Notes: generated by a model from the letters alone, not told the origin. 8,894 bases of DNA from Lachnospiraceae bacterium (GCA_017634255.1 JAGBNT010000076.1:1-8894), one strand, 5' to 3'. Positions 1 to 6,898 are shown, numbered from the stretch's first letter. Numbers and translations: made by a program.

Positions 1-137
1 CTGTTCACAGGCGAACTGCGCATTTACTGCGCAGTTACGCCCCAATGTGTCGTGGTTTAAATGGGTTTTGCCCCATCGCCGAAGGCGATTTAATTGGCAA
101 AACCCGTTACGTTCGCAGCCTGAAAGGCTGTGAACAG
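1..137. repeat. Structured intergenic repeat with terminal inverted repeat (family A, copy 1)
   Basis: The ends carry a perfect 10-bp inverted repeat, CTGTTCACAG at 1-10 and CTGTGAACAG at 128-137. Inside are several perfect hairpins: AACTGCGCA (14-22) with TGCGCAGTT (28-36); GGGTTTTGCC (63-72) with GGCAAAACCC (96-105), which encloses ATCGCC-GAA-GGCGAT (75-89); and CAGCCT-GAA-AGGCTG (116-130). No reading frame of note is present. The unit may extend left of the window, because the sequence after 137 (TAAC) could pair with bases not shown. A diverged relative at 6467-6532, in the opposite orientation, shares an 18-nt identical block (103-120 here). This suggests a dispersed, non-coding, MITE- or REP-like element. 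Its function is unknown; the structure and the sharing are seen directly. Confidence 0.8.
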
Positions 138-268
138 TAACTTCTAAACTCATAGATTATAAACTAAACGCCTATCTCATGCAAATGATACTTTCAGGGT
201 GATCCCTCCCGTTTGCTAACTTTTTTATAATTAGGATGAAATAATTTATCGTTTACTGTATTTTCAAA

Positions 269-298
269 TTGACCTGACCCGCAAAACATTATTATAAT
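269..298 (+). promoter_or_regulatory. Sigma-A-type promoter for the membrane/spermidine-synthase-like gene
   Basis: A -35 box TTGACC (269-274) and a perfect -10 box TATAAT (293-298) are separated by 18 bp. Transcription would begin near 305 and give a leader of about 95 nt before the ATG at 399. The stretch 138-268 between the repeat and this promoter is AT-rich and shows nothing else that can be supported. Confidence 0.7.
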
Positions 299-398
299 TC
301 TTGCTATATTGTTTTAGCGTCTCCAATGCAATTATCGCATCAGAAAAACCTTCGGAATTTTTCTTCGCGGACTGCAAAAAAGCAGCAGAAAGGAAACT

Positions 399-1997
399 AT
401 GGACAGCAGACTGTTAGAAAAAAAATGGTACCTTTATATAACGGAATTTTTCTCCGGCATGGCTGTAATGGCTGTGGAGCTGGGCGCGAGCCGTCTTCTC
501 GCCCCCTATTTCTCCTCCTCGCAGATCGTCTGGACCATCATAATCGGCACCATAATGATAGCCATGGCTTTAGGAAACGTCTACGGGGGCTTGAGCTCGG
601 ATAAAAACCCCGATCCCGCAAGGCTATACAGGCGCCTTATCATAACCGCGGTCTGGATAGCCGCCATACCCGTTGTCGGAAAATACATCATAATCGCCAT
701 AACCGGACTTCTAATAGTCACCATAAGCACGAACCTCCTAATATGGGCGGCATTCATCGCCTGCATGGTGATCTTCGTCTTTCCCCTCTTCCTTTTGGGT
801 ACGGTCACTCCTTCCCTTACAAAATTTGCCACGAAAAGCCTGGAGGACAACGGACGGGTGGTTGGTAGCCTCGGAGCCGCCAATACCATAGGCAGTATAA
901 TCGGAACCTTCCTGCCTACCTTCGTGACCATTCCCACAGTGGGTACAGCCATAACCTTCCTCATCTTTTCCGGAATACTCCTAATTATCGGCATCGCATA
1001 TTTCTTAAGCATTCATAAGGGCCATAAGGGCATAGCTGTTTCCGTCATCGTCTTTATCCTATGCTCCGCCTTCGGCAACTCCGACAGCTTTGCCTTCTGG
1101 GAAAAGGGTCTGACCTTTGAGGGAGAATCGGTATATAACTATCTTCAGGTAAGAGATACGCCGAGTGCCACCATTCTCTCCACCAATGTGCTCTTTGGAG
1201 TGCAGTCCATAAAAATGAAGACCGACGAGCTCACTGGGCTTTATTACGATTATGCCCTGGCATCCCCGTTTATGACCTCTCTTAAGGATAAGCCCGACGC
1301 AAAGGTATTGATACTCGGAATGGGAACCGGCACCTTCGCGGAGCTCTGCAAAAAATTCTTTCCCAATGCCTCGATCGAGGGAGTTGAGATCGATGAAAAG
1401 ATAACCGACCTTGCCTACGAGTATTTTTCCTTAAGCCGGGATATCCCGGTTACCACCTATGATGGACGGGCGTACCTCAATTCGATCCAGGAGGACTATG
1501 ACCTTATCATGGTGGATGCCTACCAGGATATCACTATACCCTTTCAGATGAGCTCAGTGGAATTTTTCAGCCTTGTCCGGGATCATCTTAAGGACGATGG
1601 GGTAATGGTGGTCAATATGAACATGCGCTCCAACGAGGAAGGGAATATTACGGATTATCTCTCCGACACCATATCGGCATGCTTTGATAATGTCTACACC
1701 GTGGATGTGGCGGGTTCCACCAACCGGGAGCTCTTCGCCTCCCAGAATCCTGAAATGCTGAGCCTCCTGTCCGAAGGCACTGCCTCCCTGAAAAATCCAA
1801 AGCTCAAGGCCATGATGGATGAGGTCAGCTCTTCTATCGTCCCCTATGAGGCGGGAAACTATATCTTCACTGATGACAAGGCTCCTGTGGAGCTCCTCGG
1901 AATGAGGGTCATAGACGGGATCATCGGCAGTGAGATCGGCTACTTCAAGGAAGCCTACAGACAGGGTGGCTTTCAAGCGCTGCTTAAGCTCATATAA
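399..1997 (+). CDS. Membrane protein fused to spermidine synthase-like domain
   Basis: A 532-residue two-part protein. Residues about 12-226 are very hydrophobic, with roughly seven or eight membrane segments. Residues about 235-505 form a Rossmann-type spermidine synthase/methyltransferase fold: the nucleotide-binding glycine loop LILGMGTGTF (305-313 region), the acidic VEID (329-332), TYDGRAYL with D355, and MVDAYQD with D373 where aminopropyltransferases carry the catalytic Asp. The late TDDKAPVELL (491-500) is typical of fused MFS/SpeE-like proteins. The family is usually annotated as fused MFS/spermidine synthase, but true polyamine synthesis is rarely shown for it, and no decarboxylase gene (speA, speD or similar) lies nearby, so the substrate is open. 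The ATG at 399 follows a GAAAGGA ribosome-binding site with normal spacing. The gene appears to be monocistronic: its own promoter precedes it and a 172-bp hairpin element begins one base after the stop codon. Confidence 0.88.
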   Translation: MDSRLLEKKWYLYITEFFSGMAVMAVELGASRLLAPYFSSSQIVWTIIIGTIMIAMALGNVYGGLSSDKNPDPARLYRRLIITAVWIAAIPVVGKYIIIAITGLLIVTISTNLLIWAAFIACMVIFVFPLFLLGTVTPSLTKFATKSLEDNGRVVGSLGAANTIGSIIGTFLPTFVTIPTVGTAITFLIFSGILLIIGIAYFLSIHKGHKGIAVSVIVFILCSAFGNSDSFAFWEKGLTFEGESVYNYLQVRDTPSATILSTNVLFGVQSIKMKTDELTGLYYDYALASPFMTSLKDKPDAKVLILGMGTGTFAELCKKFFPNASIEGVEIDEKITDLAYEYFSLSRDIPVTTYDGRAYLNSIQEDYDLIMVDAYQDITIPFQMSSVEFFSLVRDHLKDDGVMVVNMNMRSNEEGNITDYLSDTISACFDNVYTVDVAGSTNRELFASQNPEMLSLLSEGTASLKNPKLKAMMDEVSSSIVPYEAGNYIFTDDKAPVELLGMRVIDGIIGSEIGYFKEAYRQGGFQALLKLI

Positions 1998-1998
1998 T

Positions 1999-2170
1999 GG
2001 GGCTGTCGAGATAGCATATATTCAAATGGCTCTGACCACACTAAGCTCACCGTTCGTCTTGAAGCGGCTCTCGTGTCGCTGGCACTGCGTGCGCTCAGTC
2101 GAGCCCTGCGACTCCGGTTCACTAAGTGTGTCAGGCTGAATATTTGAATATATGCTATCTCGAGAGCCCC
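1999..2170 (+). repeat. 172-bp palindromic MITE-like element, copy 1
   Basis: The element starts with GGGGCTGTCGAGATAGCATA and ends with the near-perfect reverse complement. The terminal inverted repeat is about 29 bp with a single mismatch, at position 7. The interior also pairs imperfectly: CACACTaAG near the left against CACTAAGTGTG near the right, a GGCTC/GAGCC pair, and an apical GCAC-TGC-GTGC hairpin. The reverse complement of 3996-4167 has exactly the same length and differs at about 12 of 172 positions by hand count. No clear target-site duplication is visible (flanks ATAAT and TTAAC). There is no transposase, so it would be non-autonomous. It begins one base after the stop codon of the upstream gene, so it forms that gene's 3' untranslated region and could serve as an RNA stem or terminator. 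Confidence 0.9.
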
Positions 2171-2208
2171 TTAACTAAACCCGAACCGTATCTTATTCTT
2201 TGTTTTTT

Positions 2209-2238
2209 TTGACGCATAATCCCTGAATATGGTAAAAT
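2209..2238 (+). promoter_or_regulatory. Sigma-A-type promoter for the PAS-GGDEF-EAL gene
   Basis: TTGACG (2209-2214) and TAAAAT (2233-2238) are separated by 18 bp, and a T-rich run lies just upstream. The predicted start of transcription is near 2245, giving a leader of about 70 nt. The promoter lies inside the segment bounded by the two 172-bp elements, so gene and promoter would move or invert together. A second TATAAT (2245-2250) has no matching -35 box. Confidence 0.6.
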
Positions 2239-2312
2239 CAGCTATATAATTAAACGCGTATTTTAACGTCATTCAAAGTGTGACGCCGGCGCATTTTTCA
2301 GTAGGTATTTAT

Positions 2313-3965
2313 ATGGACAACAACATTATAGATCTGAGCGGTCAGCTTTTTGAGGCTTACTCTCGTGAAACCGGAAATTCATACATTTTCTATTCCGACC
2401 TTAAAAAGAAGTATTCCAGATGGTCAAGGAACGCTGTTGCCTTCTTCGGTCTTTCCGATGAGATCATGGACGACCTCGGTGAGGAATGGGAAAGCCATGT
2501 CCACCCTGACGATCTTCTTGCTTTCAGAAAAAGCATAAACGCCGTAATGAGCGGCTATACCGACACCCACCATATGGAATACCGCGCCAGGGCTCAGGAC
2601 GGTTCATACGTGATCGTAACCTGTACCGGCACCATTATAAAGGACAGTAACGGTGAGCCCGCTATCTTTGCGGGAACCCTGATCAATCACGGGCTTACGG
2701 ACAGCTATGACCCCGTGACAGGTCTAAACAACATAGATGAATTTATGAATCTTCTCCACCGCAAAAAGACTCAGGGCTCCCCCTACGATATCCTGCTTAT
2801 AGGTGTCCGTGACTACGACAAGATGAATGATACCTACGGCTTCTCATATGCTTCCGCTGTACTAAAGGAGATCGCCGGGATATTCAAGACCTATGCCGGA
2901 GAGCTGGGTATGCTGTTCAGACTGGACGGGGTAAAGCTCGCCCTGTGCATGGACCCCATGAACGAAGCGACGGTAAAGAATTTCTATTATGAGCTGCAAA
3001 GACATTTTAAAAACGATGTAATCTGCCGGGGAACCAGAATACCCATAGAGGTTGGCGGAGGCTATCTTCAGGTGCATGACCTCAATCTCGATGTTCAGAC
3101 TATATATACGAGTATTCAATTTGCCCTCCGCTCCTCGAAACGGGAACACGGAGGGGAGCTCATCACGTTCAGGGAAGGCGACAACAAAAAGAATTACAAT
3201 ACCCTTGAGCTTATGAATGCCATTCGTTCCAGCGTGCATAAGGACTGCGAGGGCTTCTATCTCGTATATCAGCCCGTAGTTTCCTCAAAAACAGAGGAGC
3301 TGGTGGGTATGGAGGCTCTGCTTCGCTGGCGCGGAGAGCCCTTTGGAAATGTACCTCCCAACGATTTCATCCCCTGGCTTGAACGCGATGCCCTTTTCTT
3401 CGAGCTCGGCAACTGGATACTGGAGCGCGCCATGCGGGATGGCAAGGCTATTTTGGATAAATATCCCGACTTCGTGATAAACGTAAACCTTGCCTATTCT
3501 CAGCTTGAGCGCCCGGAATTTGCAAGCCACCTGCTCCGTATAATAGATGAGGTAAAATATCCTCACAGCAATCTGTGTCTGGAGCTGACAGAGCGCTGCC
3601 GTTTCCTGGACACAAAATACCTTCGGGACCAGTGCATCCTGTTTAAATCCTACGGGATAAAGATCGCTCTTGATGATTTCGGTACAGGCTTTTCGGCTCT
3701 TAGCATCTTAAGAGACCTGCCGGTGGATACCATAAAGATAGACAGAAGCTTTGTAAAGGACATTGAAACAAATAAGACCGACCAGACTATAGTAAGCGCC
3801 CTGACAGCCTGCGCCAAAAATATGAATGTACATGTCTGTGTCGAGGGAGTGGAAACCGAATCGATGGCAGATTTCCTGCGCACCTACCATGCCACCAGCT
3901 TCCAGGGGTATCTATACTCCAAGCCGGTAGCGATGGAGGACTTCGTAAGGCTGCCTATATATTAG
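2313..3965 (+). CDS. PAS - degenerate GGDEF - EAL protein, predicted c-di-GMP phosphodiesterase
   Basis: A 550-residue cytoplasmic protein without membrane segments. A PAS_3-type sensor (about 28-126, with HPDD at 64-67) is followed by a GGDEF-like domain (about 130-290) and an EAL domain (about 300-545). The GGDEF signature is replaced by LDGVK (204-208), so cyclase activity is very unlikely and the domain is probably structural or GTP-sensing. The EAL domain has every residue known to be needed in active enzymes: E334 (EAL), N392, E424 (ELTE), D454 and D455 (DDFGTG), K475, E511 and Q531. It should therefore hydrolyse c-di-GMP to pGpG, under PAS control. The ATG at 2313 is preferred over the GTG at 2280: it has GTAGGT about 7 nt upstream, whereas the GTG has no good ribosome-binding site. 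The gene stands alone between two inverted 172-bp elements and converges on another c-di-GMP gene. Confidence 0.93.
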   Translation: MDNNIIDLSGQLFEAYSRETGNSYIFYSDLKKKYSRWSRNAVAFFGLSDEIMDDLGEEWESHVHPDDLLAFRKSINAVMSGYTDTHHMEYRARAQDGSYVIVTCTGTIIKDSNGEPAIFAGTLINHGLTDSYDPVTGLNNIDEFMNLLHRKKTQGSPYDILLIGVRDYDKMNDTYGFSYASAVLKEIAGIFKTYAGELGMLFRLDGVKLALCMDPMNEATVKNFYYELQRHFKNDVICRGTRIPIEVGGGYLQVHDLNLDVQTIYTSIQFALRSSKREHGGELITFREGDNKKNYNTLELMNAIRSSVHKDCEGFYLVYQPVVSSKTEELVGMEALLRWRGEPFGNVPPNDFIPWLERDALFFELGNWILERAMRDGKAILDKYPDFVINVNLAYSQLERPEFASHLLRIIDEVKYPHSNLCLELTERCRFLDTKYLRDQCILFKSYGIKIALDDFGTGFSALSILRDLPVDTIKIDRSFVKDIETNKTDQTIVSALTACAKNMNVHVCVEGVETESMADFLRTYHATSFQGYLYSKPVAMEDFVRLPIY

Positions 3966-3995
3966 CCTGCGACATTTCCTATTAAACATAATAAA

Positions 3996-4167
3996 GGGGC
4001 TGTCGCGATAGCAAATATTCAAATATTCAGCCTGGCACACTTAGTGAACCGGAGTCGCCGGGCTCGACTGAGCGCACGCAGTGCCAGCGACACGAGAGCC
4101 GTTTCAAGACGAACGGTGAACTTAGTGTGGTCAGAGCCATTTGAATATTTGCTATTGCAGCAGCCCC
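3996..4167 (-). repeat. 172-bp palindromic MITE-like element, copy 2 (inverted relative to copy 1)
   Basis: Read on the minus strand it matches 1999-2170 along its full 172 bp with about 12 differences. Only about four lie in the central part; the rest are in the outer arms. The terminal stem stays largely paired: two positions that differ from copy 1 differ in both arms (C4006-G4157 and A4014-T4149), while the remaining mismatches include G-U-type wobbles. It fills most of the 217-bp gap between two convergent genes (stops at 3965 and 4183), so both transcripts would read into it, and it is a plausible bidirectional terminator. On the minus strand the stem is followed by a U-rich stretch (TTTATTATGTTTAAT). 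Flanks AATAAA and GTTGC show no target duplication. Confidence 0.9.
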
Positions 4168-4182
4168 GTTGCTTTGATAATC

Positions 4183-6357
4183 TCATGCCCTGAGAACATT
4201 GTCCCGATCCTGATATATCTCGGTTATATCCTCAAGCGATCCGTAATAAAGTCTGGATGCATTCTGTTTTCTGAGAGGGAATATACGGAAGCGTATCCAG
4301 CGCAGATCCACTCCGTCCTTCATGTAACGGATATCCGCCGTCGCCCCCTTAATGCTGTTCTCGTCGGCACGCTTGAACATATTAAAGAAAGCATCCCTGT
4401 CCTCGGGATAGATGGACTGTCTTAAATGCACCGCGTATTCGCTGTCCGCCATTACATATTCCATATCCATCATCTTGTAATACTGCTCATTTAAGCGGAT
4501 AAGCTTGACAGTGTCTCCTGTAACCTCGTAAAAAGCCACAGCTCCGAGGATATTATTTATCATTTCATCGGTAAAGAGCTTCTCCTCCGAGAAGTCCATC
4601 ATATGCACCTGATCCACCTCGGACATCTGGATCCCGTCGTAGTCTATCATGTTCGGATCGGAAATAAGCTCCTCATACGCCGCAACATTCAAAGGTCTGT
4701 GATAATAATAGCCCTGAGCGTATTTGCAGCCCATCTCGGTTAAGAGCTTTACCTGATCCCGCATTTCCACGCCCTCTACTATGATCGGCAGGCGAAGCTG
4801 ATTAGCCATATTGACCATGGACTCAAGTATGCTCTTGCCCTTCTCCTGATTCTCATAATCTATACGGAGGAATTTCATATCTATCTTGAGCACGTCTATC
4901 TCCAGCTCCTTCAGGGAATTGAGCGAGGAGTAGCCGCTGCCGAAATCATCCATCAGAATGGTAAAGCCAGCCGTATGCAGCTTGTTTATCTCCGCTCCTA
5001 CCCTGTCCAGATCCTCAATATAGGTGGTCTCGGTAATCTCCAGCTCTATCATGTTTGCAGGCAGCTGGTACTTTTCCATAAGATTTAGAAAATATTCGGT
5101 AAAGTTCAGTGAGAACATATCGTTCTTGGATACATTTACCGATATCGGAAGGGGCTCCCGCCCCGAATCTATCCAGTCCTTCTGGAACTTGCATACCTTG
5201 TCCCAGACTATCTGGCTTACCTTTGTCACAAAGCCATTCTTCTCAAGCACGGGCAGAAAGGCTGCCGGGGGGATAAGTCCCTTTTCCCTGTGGTTCCAGC
5301 GCACCAGCGCCTCGCTTCCCACTATCTTACCGTTTATCATGTTTATCTTGGGCTGAAGATAGAAGGTAAATTCGTCATTTCCCAGTGCACGCTCCACATC
5401 GCTTAAGAGCACAAACTCATCGCGCACGGTACGCACCATATCCTGGTTGTACCACGCCATAAGGTGGGTATAGTCCGTCTTTATGCTTGCCAGAGCGGTA
5501 AATGCATGGTCAACGATATCCATTATAGGCTCGGTGGAATCCTCTATTACGAATACGCCGAACTTGGGAGCGTAGCCCAGCTCATAGTCCCTGTCAAGCA
5601 GCTCCTCCCTGGCTCTCCTCTTCATATCCCCGAGGATATCCTGCCTGTTAGGGCAGAGGATGGCAAAGTCGTCTCCTCCCAGATATCCGGCGATGGCTCC
5701 GTATTTTTCCTCATATTCCTTTAAGGTGCGTCCCACCAGCTTTAAATATGAATCTCCCTTGGCTCTTCCGTAGAAACGGTTAAAGAGCTTGAAATGGTCA
5801 ATATCTATCGCCACCATGCAAAGAGCCCTTCTCTGAGAATTTTTTACCTTGTCATAGACCTTGTTATAAAACGCATTTCTCAGATACAGACCCGTAAGCT
5901 CATCCCGGGTCTTTTCGCTGGATTCAAAACGCTTATCTATCTCAAACGCTATTGCTTTTTTTCTATGGAAAAGTGAAACAGTTGTCAGGACGCGGCGCAG
6001 GAAAATTCTTGCCGAAAAGGGTCTGGAAATGTAATCAATTGCCCCGAGGTCAAAGGCTTTTGCCACATTGGCATCGTCGTCGTCCACTGAGATCATTATC
6101 ACCGGGATATCCTCGGTATAGTTCCTGGAATGCATATATTCCAATACCTCTATCCCGTTCTTTTCCGGCATCATCTGATCCAGCAGGACTATGGCGATAT
6201 CCTCGCTGTGCGCCTCTATCATGTCGATCGCTTCATTGCCGTCAGCTGCCTCGATAACATCCATATCTTCCTGTAGAATATCCTTTAAGATCATCCTGTT
6301 TATCTCAACATCGTCGACAACAAGAGCCTTATTCCTGCCTGTTTCGTTCACGTTCAT
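4183..6357 (-). CDS. REC-GGDEF-EAL-PAS response regulator of c-di-GMP turnover
   Basis: A 724-residue soluble protein. The receiver domain (about 8-125) has the acidic pair D15/D16, the phosphoacceptor D60 (VLLDQMMP) and S90, but the normally invariant lysine is Arg (ISRPF, R112). A GGDEF domain (about 150-300) carries DIDHFK (185-190), N193 and the variant signature GGDDF (227-231); no RxxD inhibitory site precedes it. The EAL domain (about 315-565) is complete: E349 (EAL), N408, E440, D470 and D471, K491, E528 and Q548. A C-terminal PAS_3-like domain (about 600-712, with YPEDRDAF at 650-657) is an unusual place for a sensor. The enzyme can probably degrade c-di-GMP; synthesis is possible but less certain. 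The ATG at 6357 has AGAGG nine bases upstream. No partner kinase gene is adjacent. It converges on another EAL gene across element copy 2. Confidence 0.93.
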   Translation of the reverse strand: MNVNETGRNKALVVDDVEINRMILKDILQEDMDVIEAADGNEAIDMIEAHSEDIAIVLLDQMMPEKNGIEVLEYMHSRNYTEDIPVIMISVDDDDANVAKAFDLGAIDYISRPFSARIFLRRVLTTVSLFHRKKAIAFEIDKRFESSEKTRDELTGLYLRNAFYNKVYDKVKNSQRRALCMVAIDIDHFKLFNRFYGRAKGDSYLKLVGRTLKEYEEKYGAIAGYLGGDDFAILCPNRQDILGDMKRRAREELLDRDYELGYAPKFGVFVIEDSTEPIMDIVDHAFTALASIKTDYTHLMAWYNQDMVRTVRDEFVLLSDVERALGNDEFTFYLQPKINMINGKIVGSEALVRWNHREKGLIPPAAFLPVLEKNGFVTKVSQIVWDKVCKFQKDWIDSGREPLPISVNVSKNDMFSLNFTEYFLNLMEKYQLPANMIELEITETTYIEDLDRVGAEINKLHTAGFTILMDDFGSGYSSLNSLKELEIDVLKIDMKFLRIDYENQEKGKSILESMVNMANQLRLPIIVEGVEMRDQVKLLTEMGCKYAQGYYYHRPLNVAAYEELISDPNMIDYDGIQMSEVDQVHMMDFSEEKLFTDEMINNILGAVAFYEVTGDTVKLIRLNEQYYKMMDMEYVMADSEYAVHLRQSIYPEDRDAFFNMFKRADENSIKGATADIRYMKDGVDLRWIRFRIFPLRKQNASRLYYGSLEDITEIYQDRDNVLRA

Positions 6358-6395
6358 TTATACCGACCTCTGTTTAAAAGTTAAATTTCGAAAGT

Positions 6396-6425
6396 ATTAT
6401 ACAACATAATATCAATATATTCCAA
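6396..6425 (-). promoter_or_regulatory. Promoter for the REC-GGDEF-EAL-PAS gene
   Basis: On the minus strand, TTGGAA (6425-6420) and a perfect TATAAT (6401-6396) are separated by 18 bp. Transcription would start near 6389, about 32 nt before the ATG. The -35 box matches consensus at four of six positions. Confidence 0.55.
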
Positions 6426-6466
6426 TCAAATAATAGATGTGCTGATCTCTAATTATTACTTAGAAC

Positions 6467-6532
6467 GTTACCGGTTACAGACCTTCGGGCTGCGAACGTA
6501 ACGGGGTTGGGTTTTGCCGAGCAAATCGCAGT
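6467..6532 (+). repeat. Diverged, shortened copy of the 1-137 repeat (family A, copy 2)
   Basis: GGCTGCGAACGTAACGGG at 6488-6505 is identical to the reverse complement of 103-120, and GGGTTTTGCC (6509-6518) also recurs, here offset by a few extra bases. The left part, GTTACcgGTTACAGaCC, resembles the outer arm of copy 1 with substitutions. The CAG-CTG stem around TTC (6478-6492) is kept with one mismatch. The long inner hairpins of copy 1 are missing, so this looks like an internally deleted or decayed copy. It lies in the gap between the 6357 gene start and the TM2 gene terminator. Confidence 0.7.
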
Positions 6533-6537
6533 TAAAC

Positions 6538-6583
6538 AAAAAAAGATGCGTCAAAGGTCATCTCTGATCACCTTTGACACATC
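6538..6583 (-). terminator. Rho-independent terminator of the TM2-domain gene
   Basis: On the minus strand GATGTGTCAAAGGT pairs with ACCTTTGACGCATC over 14 positions, all Watson-Crick except one U-G pair, around an 11-nt loop. Seven Ts follow directly (A-run 6538-6544 on the plus strand). It ends the transcript about 70 nt after the stop codon at 6652. On the plus strand the same stem has one mismatch and no T-run, so it is one-directional. Confidence 0.9.
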
Positions 6584-6651
6584 CTGATCATTGCCTAAAA
6601 AGTTATGGCAAACAGCAGATTTATCTGACGTTTACCATAAGCTCATGCAGC

Positions 6652-6894
6652 TTACCTTGCGTATTTGCCGTCTACAAATACTACCTCCTCTTCAGGTCCG
6701 AATGCATTGGCACCATATGCTTTTGTCATAGCGATGATAACGTCCACCAACCACCAGATACCGCAGCCGCCAACGGTGATAAGCTTAAGTATTCCAAAGA
6801 GGATCTGACCTCTGCAAAATCTGTCTACTCCAAGCTCTCCCAGCAAAAATGCAAATACCCAGACAAATAAATTCTTATTATACCTTTTTTCCAT
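6652..6894 (-). CDS. Small TM2-domain membrane protein
   Basis: An 80-residue protein with a TM2 domain at about 7-57: a first hydrophobic helix (LFVWVFAFLLGELG, 9-22), the conserved polar turn DRFCRGQ (24-30), and a second hydrophobic stretch ending in GIWWLVDVIIAM (45-56). A short acidic tail with EEE (68-70) ends in GKYAR. TM2 proteins are small two-helix membrane proteins, common in Firmicutes and of largely unknown role. The start at 6894 is chosen because GGAGGG lies four bases upstream. The in-frame ATG at 6963 would add 23 residues that cover the ribosome-binding site and do not resemble the family. The gene is monocistronic, with its own promoter and strong terminator. Confidence 0.88.
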   Translation of the reverse strand: MEKRYNKNLFVWVFAFLLGELGVDRFCRGQILFGILKLITVGGCGIWWLVDVIIAMTKAYGANAFGPEEEVVFVDGKYAR

Positions 6895-6898
6895 GACT

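Noticed and set aside
196..226. Terminator from AGGGTGATCCCT followed by TTTTTT
   Set aside because: The stem is only four pairs and the T-run starts 13 nt after it, too weak and too far away.
1554..1976. Minus-strand open frame opposite the spermidine-synthase-like gene
   Set aside because: It lies wholly inside a well-supported gene, has no recognisable domain or ribosome-binding site, and is explained as an antisense shadow; other frames inside the large genes were dismissed for the same reason.
1999..2170. Integron attC site or CRISPR repeat as an explanation for the 172-bp palindromes
   Set aside because: The ends are GGGG/CCCC rather than GTTRRRY-type core sites, no integrase is present, and two distant inverted copies do not form an array.
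2280..2312. Longer start (GTG at 2280) for the PAS-GGDEF-EAL gene
   Set aside because: No good ribosome-binding site precedes the GTG, the added 11 residues are not domain-like, and ATG 2313 has GTAGGT at suitable spacing.
2239..2312. c-di-GMP riboswitch in the leader of the phosphodiesterase gene
   Set aside because: The leader is only about 70 nt and shows none of the conserved GEMM blocks or paired stems that I could recognise; CGCCGGCG is only a short palindrome.
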